Assembly: GCA_947095585.1 (NCBI GenBank)
Contig: OX352765.1
Span: 93,394,965-93,458,964, forward strand
Origin: Nephrocerus scutellatus
Taxonomy: Eukaryota > Arthropoda > Insecta > Diptera > Pipunculidae
DNA length: 64,000 nt
Direction of reading: 5' to 3'
Every line of letters begins with the position of its first letter. Position 1 is the first letter of the stretch. Below, piece by piece: positions 32,223 to 42,689 of this stretch. A program made the position numbers and the translations under genes. The notes under the pieces were generated by a model, which worked only from the letters and a program-made list of their open reading frames with translations, had not been told where the DNA came from and searched no databases.

Positions 32223-33263
32223 ATTTTGACGTGACAAAGTCATGTTCAAAAAGTTGAATGTTAAATGTAACTTGAGACACTGTTATGAAACACTGTTATG
32301 AGAAACTGTTATGTCAGACTGTTATGAGACACTGTTACGAGACACTGTTGTGTTATGCACTGTTATGTCACTATTCTATGCCTCGTTTCCTATAGTTATA
32401 TTTTATATGTATAAAACTATATATATAACTAGCTTTTCCCGGTTGCTCCGCCACCCGCACACATGAAACCCCAGCACTACAACGGGAGGGGTGTACTGTT
32501 GCGCCTAAACATAAACAAAGCGCCACCCCAGATGTGTTTCACACTATGTGGTTTACCGAGATTTTGTTAAGACGAATATTCGTCATGGATAATTTAAGAA
32601 AATCTTCTTGGGTACATTCTAAGAAAAAAATCGTTCTTCAGTAAGGCTCTATATCCAATGTTGTCATGATTTCTTGGCGATTAAGGAAAAAGCTTACTTT
32701 GGAGTACCCTAGGAAATTGCTCTGTTAGTACTAACGGTAAAAACTTCATTAGGGACTTTATTTTTAGAAGAAAAACTAGCCTTTGTAACTGCGATTAAAT
32801 AAAGTTGATATCTTGTTTGTGTCTTCATATATCCAACTTTAATGTCTGTTCCAGTTTTCTTACCCATGCTAATTTTTGACTTTGGGGTCAATTTTCTGTA
32901 GAAAATGTGTAATAAACATAACGTTTTATTAATTTTTTCTTATGGACGTAACTATAATAAAAATCGGTAAGAAGTTTGTGGAAAAACTCATAGATGTTAT
33001 GGTACTTAGGGAAAACCTGCAGCAGGTAAATTTAAAAAAAAAAAACGTTTTTTTGCTTTAAGCTACAAAGGCTATGAATGTAGTGTGTAGGACTAAGATG
33101 CGACTATAAGATTTGTTCCTATGAAATTCTGGGATATGGCCATCAGGGTTTTGAATTTTGGGATCTATGCCATTTTAAGATTATGAGAAATCCGTCCCAC
33201 AGCCAAGAAGACTCTTCTTTTTCTTTTCTTTCGTTCAGGGCAGACGTTGTCATGCTCAAAACC
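32223..33263 (+). mobile_element. TIR element family A, copy 2, split by an insertion
   Basis: The left end ATTTTGACGTGACAAAGTCA (32,223) and the minisatellite arm GAGACACTGTTATG repeated about six times (32,275-32,370) match 37,831-37,980. The right arm GTGTAGGACTAAGATGCGAC (33,088) to GCAGACGTTGTCATGCTCAA (33,260) matches 38,020-38,280. Between them, about 700 bp of unrelated sequence replaces what is continuous in copy 3. Confidence 0.7.
32428..33075 (+). mobile_element. Insertion within family A copy 2 (DINE-1/Helitron-like candidate)
   Basis: The block starts after an AT-rich run with TAACTAGCTTTTCCCGGTTG and CTCCGCCACCCGC, which recalls the CTAGC...CCCGG terminal text of DINE-1-like elements. 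It includes GGTACATTCTAAGAAAAAAA and AAATTGCTCTGTTAGTACTA, shared with 54,285-54,460. Class and exact borders are inferred; the displaced family A arms on both sides are observed. Confidence 0.5.
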
Positions 33264-33689
33264 AGCTGTGGAAAGACAGAGTTTGGATTAATAACGCGCC
33301 ACGCGCGTGTGATAATTTTGAAAATGAGTATTTCTAATTTCTAAAACGTTAGTCTCGTAATAAAGCCATATTTACACCACATGATCGTTTGGTACTCCGA
33401 TAAGTTAATTTTTTTAAACCCTAGATGGCGCTCGAATTGAGACATCATTACGTATAAACCACTGGACGTATCGAAGCCATATTCACACTTTATATGTTCA
33501 TTTGGTACTTCGATAAGTTTATGTTTTTTTTCAACCCGATAGGTGACGCTTGAGTCGAGATATTTACGAAAATGTCAATAGTTTGGTTATTAGTTATTTC
33601 ATTTTACACAAACAGTGTTGTGATTTGGAATTAAGTCTGAAGACATATTTAAGAGAGCCTGTCTTACACATTTTTCATCCTAAAACAAT

Positions 33690-33819
33690 CCTTATGAGTA
33701 AAAAATTTCTCAAAATTACGCCGAGCCCTAAACAATTGTTTTAAAAAAAGTCCCATCAAATGGAAAAACAAACAAACAGAATCAGAAAAACAGACAAACT
33801 CGCAAACCAACAGACAAAC
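33690..33819 (+). mobile_element. Family D (mini-me-like) core plus tetranucleotide array
   Basis: CGCCGAGCCCTAAACAATTG, TTTTAAAAAAAGTCCCATCA and then AAACAAACAGA / AAACAGACAAAC units match the family D core with its array (compare 54,597-54,700 and 60,100-60,190). The array is interrupted at ~33,820 by a LINE end and resumes at 34,003. Confidence 0.55.
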
Positions 33820-34000
33820 ATTCAGAGATTTCTTCTTTAGCCGAACGATAGTTAATGTGGAATGAATTCCCCGATTCTGTGTTTCCACATTTGTATGATC
33901 TGCAGTCATTTAAGACAAACGTGCATAGACATCTCTTCTTTTCCTCTGCTTAATTTCCTAACTCCCACGCTGTGTTAAGCATTATAAGGGTGCAAATCCC
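33820..34000 (+). pseudogene. Jockey/CR1-like LINE 3' end inside a tetranucleotide array
   Basis: FRDFFFSRTIVN, then (one-base frameshift) WNEFPDSVFPHLYDLQSFKT and NVHRHLFFSSA to a stop, is the standard Jockey/CR1-like C-terminus (SFFxRTxxLWNxLPxSVFP...FKxxVHRHL). The non-coding tail ATTATAAGGGTGCAAATCCC follows and closely resembles the tail at 63,312-63,331. CAGACAAA repeats flank it on both sides. Confidence 0.75.
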
Positions 34001-34050
34001 ATTAACAGACAAACAGACAAACCCACAAACAGACAAACAAACACACACGC
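34001..34050 (+). repeat. CAGACAAA-type tetranucleotide array
   Basis: Units AACAGACAAACAGACAAACC continue to AACAAACACACACGC. This is the continuation of the array broken by the LINE end. Confidence 0.7.
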
Positions 34051-36369
34051 ACGTTGGAAACGATTACTTCGCCAATCGGACTCGCATTTAAGAATCAATA
34101 CGAGTGCAAACGAAAACCCAGTACCTATAGTTAGCTTCAAAAATGTCCCGAGAATTGAGCACATTCGATGGCTTCCACGAATTGTGATAAATTATTTCTC
34201 AGAATCCATTGCAACAAAAAACCTATAGCACTCTCACTGTGTATGGTTCCATTTATGTGCTCACATTCGTACTGAATCCGATGATTGAACGAAATTTTTT
34301 TTTTTGAATTTCGTTCTATTCTCAAGTCTTTGTGCTCAATCGGCGAGTTCATTGCCTCCACAATCGCAATCTGTCTAACAAGCCAACAACCCTAACTGGC
34401 ATATCCTGGGTCGGCAGTTTCCTCTGCAGTAGGTACCTATATGTACACAAATATCCTATACCTATGATGTTTTAGTTGAAAAGAATCATCTCTGATGAAT
34501 GGTTCCAGCTGTCGTTTCGCATTCACTGTCAAGGTTCGCACTCGTCCTTACTTTCATTTGTACGAGTGGGTACAGGGAATTGTTCTTCAACATTATACCT
34601 CAACGCCCCGGACAAGAGCAAACAGCACTTTTGGCGCACGACCATCTGACGATAGCGTCGCCATTAAAATTCTTTTGAATTCTGGAAAACCGACAAACCA
34701 TCAAAGGACATAAGCAGCAAATACTCGTAATTATTAATAAATGGTCAGAGACGACCGACCGTGAGTAATGCGAGAGGTCTCTATGAGTAGTAGGGTGAAT
34801 CATTCATAAAAAAAAACGGAATACATTTAGGAGGGAGGAAGCAGGAAATCCAATCGATAGAGTATTTTACAAACAAATAAGGACTTTCCTCATTTTGATT
34901 ACTTATCCACCAACTCACTATCCAGATAACACAATGTGTTTGTGTGTGTTTGTCTGCACCAAAATCTGACATAAGGACTCGTATACAAAAAATGGTAAAA
35001 CCAACCTATGCACACAATGTATCGATGCCTCCTCACTCACTCAGTCCCTGACCGAAACACCAATCGAGAATCGAGTGTTCCTGATGTGCATCATTCTACT
35101 GGCGGTTTCTCGTTGGCATCGCTGCGGGAAATCCCAATCGGGGTTGGCAATCCGATAAATATTCATAAGCGTGTGCGCTGCCGAGCGTCAGTAAATAAAT
35201 GATTCGAGGCACAATCGTGTTTGCTTTTCGGATTTTTAATTGGAAGTTGGGAACTGTTGGGAATTATCGGGAGGAGGCCGACGACGCACACAAACGCGTG
35301 CTATGCGTAGCAAATAAAACGGCAGACGTATGCTGCTGGTGTGCGGTTTGGACTTGGGAGGTGACGGAAGGAGAACGGCCCCTTCGCAACAGTAAAATAT
35401 TCATCACGAAACGGTCGATCGATCGATCGATCGCCCGTATGTCTATGCCTATGCCTATGCGAACGACACAAATGCAAACAATCCCAATCCCTCTATTCAA
35501 CTCCCGCTTTTTAGTGTCAACTCAAAGCCAATTCCTGGTTGCCTCGTCGTCGAAGAGTCCGACCGCATCGCTAATCACTCATCTGTCTCGTCATCGTCAG
35601 ATGCAGCGACAATGTGCGACAGCGACTAATCGTCTGTTCATCATTGCATATTTTGTTGTTGCTATTCACTGGAAAACCATTGAGCATTAGATGGAGCAGA
35701 CCAGCAGTGAGTGTCAAGTGGAACAGTTTGATGGTAATTGACCAGGCCGGCAAAGTACGACCTCGTAATAAATATGCACGATCAGAGTGCTTCCTGTTGC
35801 AGTTATTTAGTCATCCCCTTCCAATTATTATCCGAATTGTACTCGTAGTTTGAGTTGGATTTGCTGTTGGATTTGTAATTCGAGGTTGGATGTACGTGGG
35901 AGGGTTCCATCGACATTATGCGAGGAGGAAATTTAATTCAAATGGAATTCAATGAATTGACGTAGATTCTAAATAGAAATTCTCTGGATTATTCTTTCAT
36001 GGTAGGGAAGTCATTCTATTAATTTTAAGTTTTTCAGACTGAGCTTAGGGTTTGACTTTGAGTATCTAGCTGATATTTTTCAAGTTTTTTTTTTACTTAT
36101 GTTAGGTTTTGATCTGTCTGTGATAATCATACTTTATGACCTTCCCTTTGTGGTTAGTCTTGTCGCGGTAGAAGGGCTGCTACAAAGAAACCTAGAACTT
36201 CGAAATTGTGAATGTATTGTATCTGCGCAAGAGCTTCCAAATCGCCATCGCAAACAGTTACCCTGCAATGACGGATCATTCCCACCAAAACACTTCCAAC
36301 AGATGAGACCCAGATACGGCGTACCCAGTTTCAGGTCCAGGGGAAACGACTTGGTGTACTTATTTAAAT
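34051..36369. other. Non-coding stretch
   Basis: No gene supported. A (GATC)n-type run is at 35,416-35,433 and CTATGC repeats at 35,439-35,460. The 163-codon frame at 35,199-35,690 is rejected (see rejected list). Confidence 0.4.
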
Positions 36370-36670
36370 CCCAGTGAGGATTACATTATCCAAACTCAAG
36401 AAACCGGCTCTGCAGGCTGTTGGAAATGCCTTGGTGGAGTGGAGAATTTAGTCAGATGAAAGGATGCCTGCTGAATGGATTCTCAGACATTCTTTCCTTG
36501 ATCCACAAGAATGGCCACCCATCAAACTGCGCCAACTATAGAGAATTTGTATACTTAACATTGACAATCATCATCATATTTGGCTCTACAGCCTGGGTCC
36601 GGTCTGGGACTCCCGCAAAAAATCTTTCCGCCGGTCCCGATTTCGAGTCGATGTCTTCTAGCATCGCCAA
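36370..36670. pseudogene. RTE LINE fragments in head-to-head arrangement, copy e
   Basis: On the plus strand, 36,400-36,550 has LQAVGNALVEW...MPAEWI...SNCANYREF with frameshifts, an RTE fingers fragment. From 36,565 the text CATCATATTTGGCTCTACAG, CCTGGGTCCGGTCTGGGAC and CCGGTCCCGATTTCGAGTCG is the family-1 3' end on the minus strand. The two pieces therefore lie in opposite orientations across ~15 bp. Confidence 0.7.
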
Positions 36671-36749
36671 TAGGATTCCGTAATGTTTGAACACCTAAGC
36701 CACTTATCAGGAACATGATTGGCCTCTATCAGTGGTGCAGTTTTGTTAA

Positions 36750-36960
36750 AAAAATTTAAAAGCTCTTGGATTGACTAATTTCCCGATGTGAGTACCGGAA
36801 GCGTTGTGTATCCAAGTGGAGTTCCAGATATTTAATCGTGTTGACAAATTCTACATCGTATCCACAGGTTGCTAGTGGCGTGGAGGTAGCATTTTCAAGC
36901 CACATTAAAATTAGATTTAGGTCTTTTTCAGCTGTATCGCACGGTTTCAATTTCAAGCAA
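36750..36960 (-). pseudogene. LOA-type RT fragment
   Basis: The minus strand reads ENATSTPLATCGYDVEFVNT then IKYLELHLDTQRFRYSH; the IKYLGLxLDTxLxW-type block lies just after the catalytic box in LOA/R1 reverse transcriptases. Only ~65 codons are kept. Confidence 0.6.
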
Positions 36961-37034
36961 ATCGGTCAAAAAAAGTGTTGCCATAGCCTATGACTTAAAA
37001 ATAACTCAACACCAGAGCCTCAATACCAAGTGGT

Positions 37035-37690
37035 ACGAGTCCCACTATTTGCTAAGCGGAACTCCATGCCATTGAGGTCTGGGCTAGCTAGGATAAACCT
37101 TGGTAAGGGTATTATAGGCGCTATCTTTTCAGATAGTCAGGCAGCACTAAAAGCGCTATAATCCAGCATAATGTACTCTTAATCAGTTAAATGCTGCTAG
37201 GATGTACTGCAATCCCTGGCAGGGCTCAACAGGGTGAAACTCTGTTGCAGGCAATGAACATGCCAGGGCTGGTTCAGAACCTACGTTCTTAGGATCGGAA
37301 CCTTACTGTGGTATCAGCTGGGCTACCACCACAGCTATGATTAATAAATGGGAAAGTTTGGGATAATATCCCAGGGCCTAGACAATCCAAATCAGGCCCT
37401 TTTCCTATAGGAAATCCTTTATCTAGACAATAGCATCAAAAAGCTAGTGAGCTTTCTCACAGGTCACTGGCTTGCGATACATCGTGGTATCACGATATCA
37501 AACACGAAATGTAGGTTCTGCTTGGGGGAGAGTGAAATATCCGGGCACATCCTCCGTGACTGTCCAGGTTTGACCTGGCTAAGGAGATATATTTTCCATA
37601 AGGCATTATGTTCGTCGGCAGATCTGCGAAATTCTGCAACCAAGGACATACTATCCTTCATTAGGAAGGTAGTATGTCTCTTATGTTAGT
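37035..37690 (+). pseudogene. R1/LOA-type LINE fragment: RNase H and C-terminal zinc-like tail
   Basis: Plus strand, with several stops and frameshifts: IFSDSQAALKAL (~37,125-37,160, RNase H), AGNEHARAGSEPTFLGSEPY (~37,250-37,300), and the intact final frame from 37,447: MSFLTGHWLAIHRGITISNT, KCRFCLGESEISGHILRDCP (Cys-Cys-His-Cys) to a stop at 37,687. This final frame is the ORF2 C-terminus of an RNase H-bearing LINE. The RT is absent apart from the inverted scrap at 36,750-36,960. Confidence 0.8.
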
Positions 37691-37830
37691 TACACCCTAC
37701 GATACAATAAATCTTTTTAGGTCGGAGTATTTGCCAATTGGGTTAGGGTTTGTCTTTAAAAAAAAATGATTTAAAAACAAACCAGTAGATGACTTTGTAA
37801 CTCGAGTTTAGTGTCAAGTATTTTTATTTA

Positions 37831-38282
37831 TTTTTGACGTGACAATGTCTCACGACAAGGTTTAAAGGGGGTACATGTTCAAAAGTAAAATGTTAAGTGA
37901 TACACTGTTAAATGTCACACTGTTGTGAGCACTGTTAAGTGAGATACTGTTAAGTGAGTCACTGTTAAATGTCAATACTTTGGAAACTAAGCAATTTCCC
38001 AAGCGATTCGCATGAAATTCGGAATGTAGGACTAAGATGCGACTATAAAACATCTTCCTATGGAATATGATCATTATGGTCTAGAATTTCTGGAACAAAG
38101 CAATTTCTCAAGCGATTCGCATGAAATTCGGAATGTATAGGACTTAGATGCGACTATAACACTTGTTCCTATGGCAATTTTGGAATATTGTCATTATGGT
38201 ATGGAATTTTGGGAACTATGGGACAAGAAGATCTTTGTTTTCTTTTCTTTCGTAGCGCTCAGACATTGTCACGCTCAAAACC
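37831..38282 (+). mobile_element. TIR element family A, copy 3 (both ends present)
   Basis: The left end TTTTTGACGTGACAATGTCT (~37,831) and right end AGACATTGTCACGCTCAAAA (38,261-38,280) are imperfect inverted complements. The interior has a minisatellite of CACTGTTAAGTGAGA variants (37,905-37,975) and two copies of AAGCGATTCGCATGAAATTC with GACTAAGATGCGACTATAA (37,996-38,050; 38,111-38,160), i.e. an internal duplication. Non-coding, about 450 bp, a non-autonomous DNA transposon by structure. I do not recognise the superfamily. Confidence 0.7.
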
Positions 38283-40394
38283 CACGGCCGCGTCTCCGAC
38301 ACAGCCTACCCTGCTCTTTTTTTTTTTTTGGTTTCTTTGATTTTTCTGTCCTATAATTTTTAGGTTTAGTTTTGGTTTTGGATTATCTGACTGAGTTCCA
38401 TTCGTTCTATAGTGAATCTTTTCTTGCTTTCCAACATTTCCCAATCAATTTGGGGCTTGCAACATAATATCTTCTGGTTGTAAGGACTTTATTTGTTGAC
38501 TACCTTGTCGTAAGTTAAAAAAAAACAAAAAATTATTTCTCACTTGTTGCGTATTGGACAAAGAGTTGTTTTGTTGTTATTTTTATTAATTTAGTTAGTT
38601 TTATTAGTTCTAATAATTTATTTTGATTTTTGTGGTTTTCCTTGAAGAAACCGTTCTACCGACCCAGATTCAAAAGATTAAAATTTTCCCAGTCGCCCTT
38701 TGCCACTTGGCTTACTTAACATGAATTTGTATTCTTGGTATTATTCTCGTTATCTTTTTCGAAACTTCCTGTGGTGCCAACACCACGTATCGCAAAAATA
38801 CGAGAATTGAATGTTAACCACACAGGAAAAGGGAACACAAACACAAGCAAACTGGTGACACAATACATTCAACGCCAACGCAGGAATACCCACAATGCAT
38901 TCGTCGTGCAATGGCAATCTGACATCGGTTCTGGGAATTAAAATATTTCTGTGATTCTGTGAAAACCGGCAGTGCATTGTGTGACTATTCTCTGCAGGGA
39001 TGGGATCATTGCGAATAGAGTCATTATACGCGACAGCCCTCATCAGCCGCTGGGCTTTGTGTAATTCAATTGAATTCCATGAATGATTGCTCCATCGCAT
39101 CGCATTTTCGCTGTAATTACATTTCTGAGTGCAATTAAAATACTTGAGTTGGCTTTATTTTCCTAATTAATAAAAATAATTATAATTAATTACCTTATTA
39201 ATAGATGAGTTAGTTGCAGTTGGTACTTGTTGGTTTTGGTAATGGTAATATAAATTTCCACAGGGAGCCACACAAAAAGTACGCTCATTAAATAAATTTC
39301 AAGTAGAGAGGTAGCGCAATGCCCACACGCTCCCACATCTGAAGCCGCTATAAAAGAACATATCCGGAATTTCATGGCGGCAGACTACTATACACACATC
39401 ATCATATTTGGAGCCACAACCGGGGTATGTTCCTGGTCTCCCGCAACTATACAGATACCAATAATAGAAACGGTTCGGTCTACATCCATAAGTATTCGTC
39501 TCGTACTTAGTATGCAGACACTTATCATTTTTAATCTACGAGTATTCTCCATTCTTATGGCGTAGGTACAACAGAGCAGAATTGGACAACGGAACTAAAC
39601 ACGTGACTGCAACGGTAGTTGTTGTTGGTTCATTTTCTTCTCATACGAGTACAGGAAAAAGAAACATTCCCAACCATTCAGACATGGGACTGCAAAAGGA
39701 AGTAAACACTCACGTACATTTATCTGTAGATACAATAAAACGAATACCGTTATGTTATTCCTCTCATACCTTTCATGCTGTGTAATTTTCCTACAAATTT
39801 AAATTATTTGTGGTTTCAGCAGGCATTTCCAATCATTTCCTTAACGTTTGCGTAGGTCCAAGTAAATGGATACGAAATAATTGAACCGAAAATAATTGTA
39901 GTAATTATAAAATTACCACACCACCTGTATGTGTGTGAGATGACAGAAGGCACTCGACCCTTAACCCTTTAAACTTTAAATTTAACCAACATCACAGTAG
40001 TGCAACAGCAAAAGGTGACCGCTCGACAGCAGGATGTCGCATGTCATGACAGCGATCATTTTGCTCTTCAGGTTAAGGACAAAGCAAACGGAACATCTGG
40101 ACGACACGATAACATCGGTAATTTCCTAGATTCATGTCCTTTACAAATTGAACCTTGCCGTATGCATAGGTACCTACCTACCTGCATATAAAGCAGATTG
40201 TGTTGTATGTATGTAAGGATACAATTGAAGTGAGGACGTGGGTACCTTTCTATCTTACCATCAGTATATTGCCGATTGTTTTTATCGAGTACCTGCAAGA
40301 ACTCAAAATATGTATACCGGGTGTATCTGAATGCGTTTTTGTTTTTCTTTTCTGTTCATGAATTGAATTTGTAACTAACTTTGTAATTAACTTC
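38283..40394. other. Non-coding stretch with one RTE tail scrap
   Basis: A family-1 RTE 3' tail lies on the minus strand at 39,399-39,450 (TTGCGGGAGACCAGGAAC then CCCCGGTTGTGGCTCCAAAT). Otherwise no gene or repeat recognised. Confidence 0.45.
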
Positions 40395-40515
40395 TCGTGC
40401 CCGTGGCTGGCTGGTAGTATCTTGTGATCAATTTTTTACCCACTTCCTAAAGCCTGACTTTATTAAAACTTTACACATATGTGTATCTCCGATGACAACA
40501 CTTTCTATTGAAATT
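40395..40515 (+). repeat. Interspersed repeat family E, copy 2
   Basis: CCACTTCCTAAAGCCTGACT, TTATTAAAACTTTACACATA, TGTGTATCTCCGATGACAAC and ACTTTCTATTGAAATTTTGG match 26,600-26,700. Confidence 0.7.
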
Positions 40516-42050
40516 TTGGGACCCTCGAAATCGGGGTATGCCGGGGTATGTATTGATTTGTTGCTCATATACATTTTTGGATTTTTCGAAGTAATCGCGT
40601 TGCATTACCTTTTTAAAAACATTCCCTTTACAAACTTTTGATATTGGGCCTGCTCTTGTTAACCAAAACCACAAACACTTTACTATGAATTTGTTAGAAA
40701 TTGAATAGGCGTATATACTGCATCAGCTAAAAAAATTTTTGTATATAACTTTTCGAGATAATCGCGTTTGAAAGTACAATTTTCCAAAATTAAAATATTT
40801 TTTGACTTTGACGACATACCATTGATGATAATACATTTTTTAATTGTAACAAATTTAGGTGGTATCTTTAAAATTTAATTTTCTTTAAAAAAAGCCCATC
40901 ACCAGTTAAGGATGTTAACTGTTAAGTTACCTAATGTCGTTTCTTCCCCTTAAAACTCCGCCGGACTCTTAACAGGGAGTGAAAATAGATCCATACATCA
41001 ATATAATTTTCTTCTCGTAATTAATCACCTGTTAAAGTATCTGTCAAGCATTTAGATACACCTTGTATAGTTATACACGTAGGTAATTCAACTGCTACCT
41101 GTTATAGATGATTTACATGCCATATGCCGTCTCACAGCAGGAGTTTCTTGTTTTACTTGTTGTGTGTGCTTTGCAGAAATAATCAGCCGTCTTCAATTAT
41201 CAGAAACGATCAAGATTACAAGATTACTGAAGAAAAAAAAACAGTTAGTTCCTGTATCTCTAGAAATTTACTAGAAAATTTATGCAAGGACAATCCAAGA
41301 AAAGAAGGAATTTACTTAGCAGACAGTTAACATTACTGACAACAACTGTTCTTATTGGGAAATAGAAAATCGTACACAATGTAAAGGCTAAAACCGCATT
41401 TAGCTTTTTAGGAACTCACAGTCTAAGTCCTGTAAAGTGCTCTTATACGACTGCAAACTTTTAAACGAAATTTTGATGTCCTCTTAAAGTATTGTGGAAC
41501 AAAATATCGAAAGGAACACAAGTGCCATTTCTTACACTGTTAACTAAAAAAGGTAGAGATTACCCACTAACGGTCAAATTAAAAAAAAAAAAAAAATAGA
41601 ATCCATTAAATTGTTGTTCTACATTGCACAAAAGATCGAAAAGAAAATGTCCACAAAACAAAGGCCAGCAATCATTGTTTTGTTGACATTTTCTTCTATG
41701 TAGCAACACTGATGGTGAGAACGTTATCCTTGCCAATTGATACAATAACGCGCAGATGGTTCTACAATAGGTTCACAATGTATCTATAGTGCAATATTGT
41801 ATTATCCTGCAAACAATGGTCATGCAATGTGCGCATTCTTGAAATTGAAATTTAAACAGAATTGTTGATGGCTTCATGATACAAAGGCGAATATTACTCA
41901 GAGTTTACGAATATACCTGAGTCTAGGCTGACAGAAATAAAAACCTAGAAAAAGGCACCCAGTGAGAAAAATGGAACGTGGGATTGCAAGTCAGCTGCCA
42001 GTCTGTTTTGAAACGAGTACATTACAGTAGATGCTGTACAGAAGCGGCAA
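40516..42050. other. Non-coding stretch
   Basis: No gene recognised; AT-rich with a poly-A run at 41,580-41,597. Confidence 0.4.
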
Positions 42051-42212
42051 TAATATGCGTGGTTGGTTCATACTACAGTAGAATCTCAATTACATGAACT
42101 AATTATTGTTAGAATAGTTTTTAAATCAAAAACAGATAGGCCGCCACGAGAGTTAGAAGTGAATCTTATGTATGATAATATGTGTTATTGGTTCACACTA
42201 CAGTAGAATCTC
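42051..42212 (+). repeat. ~127-bp direct duplication around the LINE target site
   Basis: AATATGCGTGGTTGGTTCAT plus ACTACAGTAGAATCTC (42,051-42,086) recurs as AATATGTGTTATTGGTTCAC plus ACTACAGTAGAATCTC (42,177-42,212). Confidence 0.6.
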
Positions 42213-42548
42213 TGAGAATAAGATGGCCGGACATTCTCACCAATCAAGACTTGCGGAGAGAAACGCAGCAGGAAGCAATCGCGATCACCATCAGACGTCG
42301 AAAATGGAGCTGGATTGGCCACACTTTGAGAAAGCCAGCGGACGATATTACGAAATTAGAGCTCGACTGGAATCCTCAAGGAAGCTGTCGAGTTGGCCGT
42401 CCAAGACATGGAAAAGGACAATAGAAGAGGAAGCAAGATCCCAAGGGACCGAGTGGCGTCTCTTGAAACCTCAGGCGTTAAATCGAGTTCGTTGGCAGGC
42501 GTTTGTAGAAGCCCTATGCTCCCCCGCGGAGTAAAGGAAAGATTGAAG
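42213..42548 (+). pseudogene. RTE-like LINE (family 2), 5'-truncated 3' end with target duplication
   Basis: The reading LRIRWPDILTNQDLRRETQQ, then EAIAITIRRRKWSWIGHTLR, KPADDITKLELDWNPQGSCR and VGRP shifts by one frame to KTWKRTIEEEARSQGTEWRL and LKPQALNRVRWQAFVEALCS, ending at a TAA at 42,532. This is the C-terminal tail of the same family as 7.6-9.2 kb. The 13-bp sequence ACAGTAGAATCTC flanks it exactly (42,200-42,212 and 42,549-42,561), as expected of target-primed reverse transcription of a 5'-truncated copy. Confidence 0.85.
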
Positions 42549-42689
42549 ACAGTAGAATCTCAATTGAGGTCTATTTTGCATCCCAGATGTTTTACCACAT
42601 TATGTGATTGCTCAGTTCGTCTGTAAAGACCACCACATCTGCCAATTAGCCTGTTTTGGCGTTGGCCAGAGAACAGTATGAGCCTTGAA

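Noticed and set aside
35199..35690. 163-codon plus-strand frame
   Set aside because: No recognisable domain; it contains simple repeats (RSIDRSIAR, MPMPM) from (GATC)n and CTATGC runs, and is overlapped by other frames. No intron signals or homology recognised.
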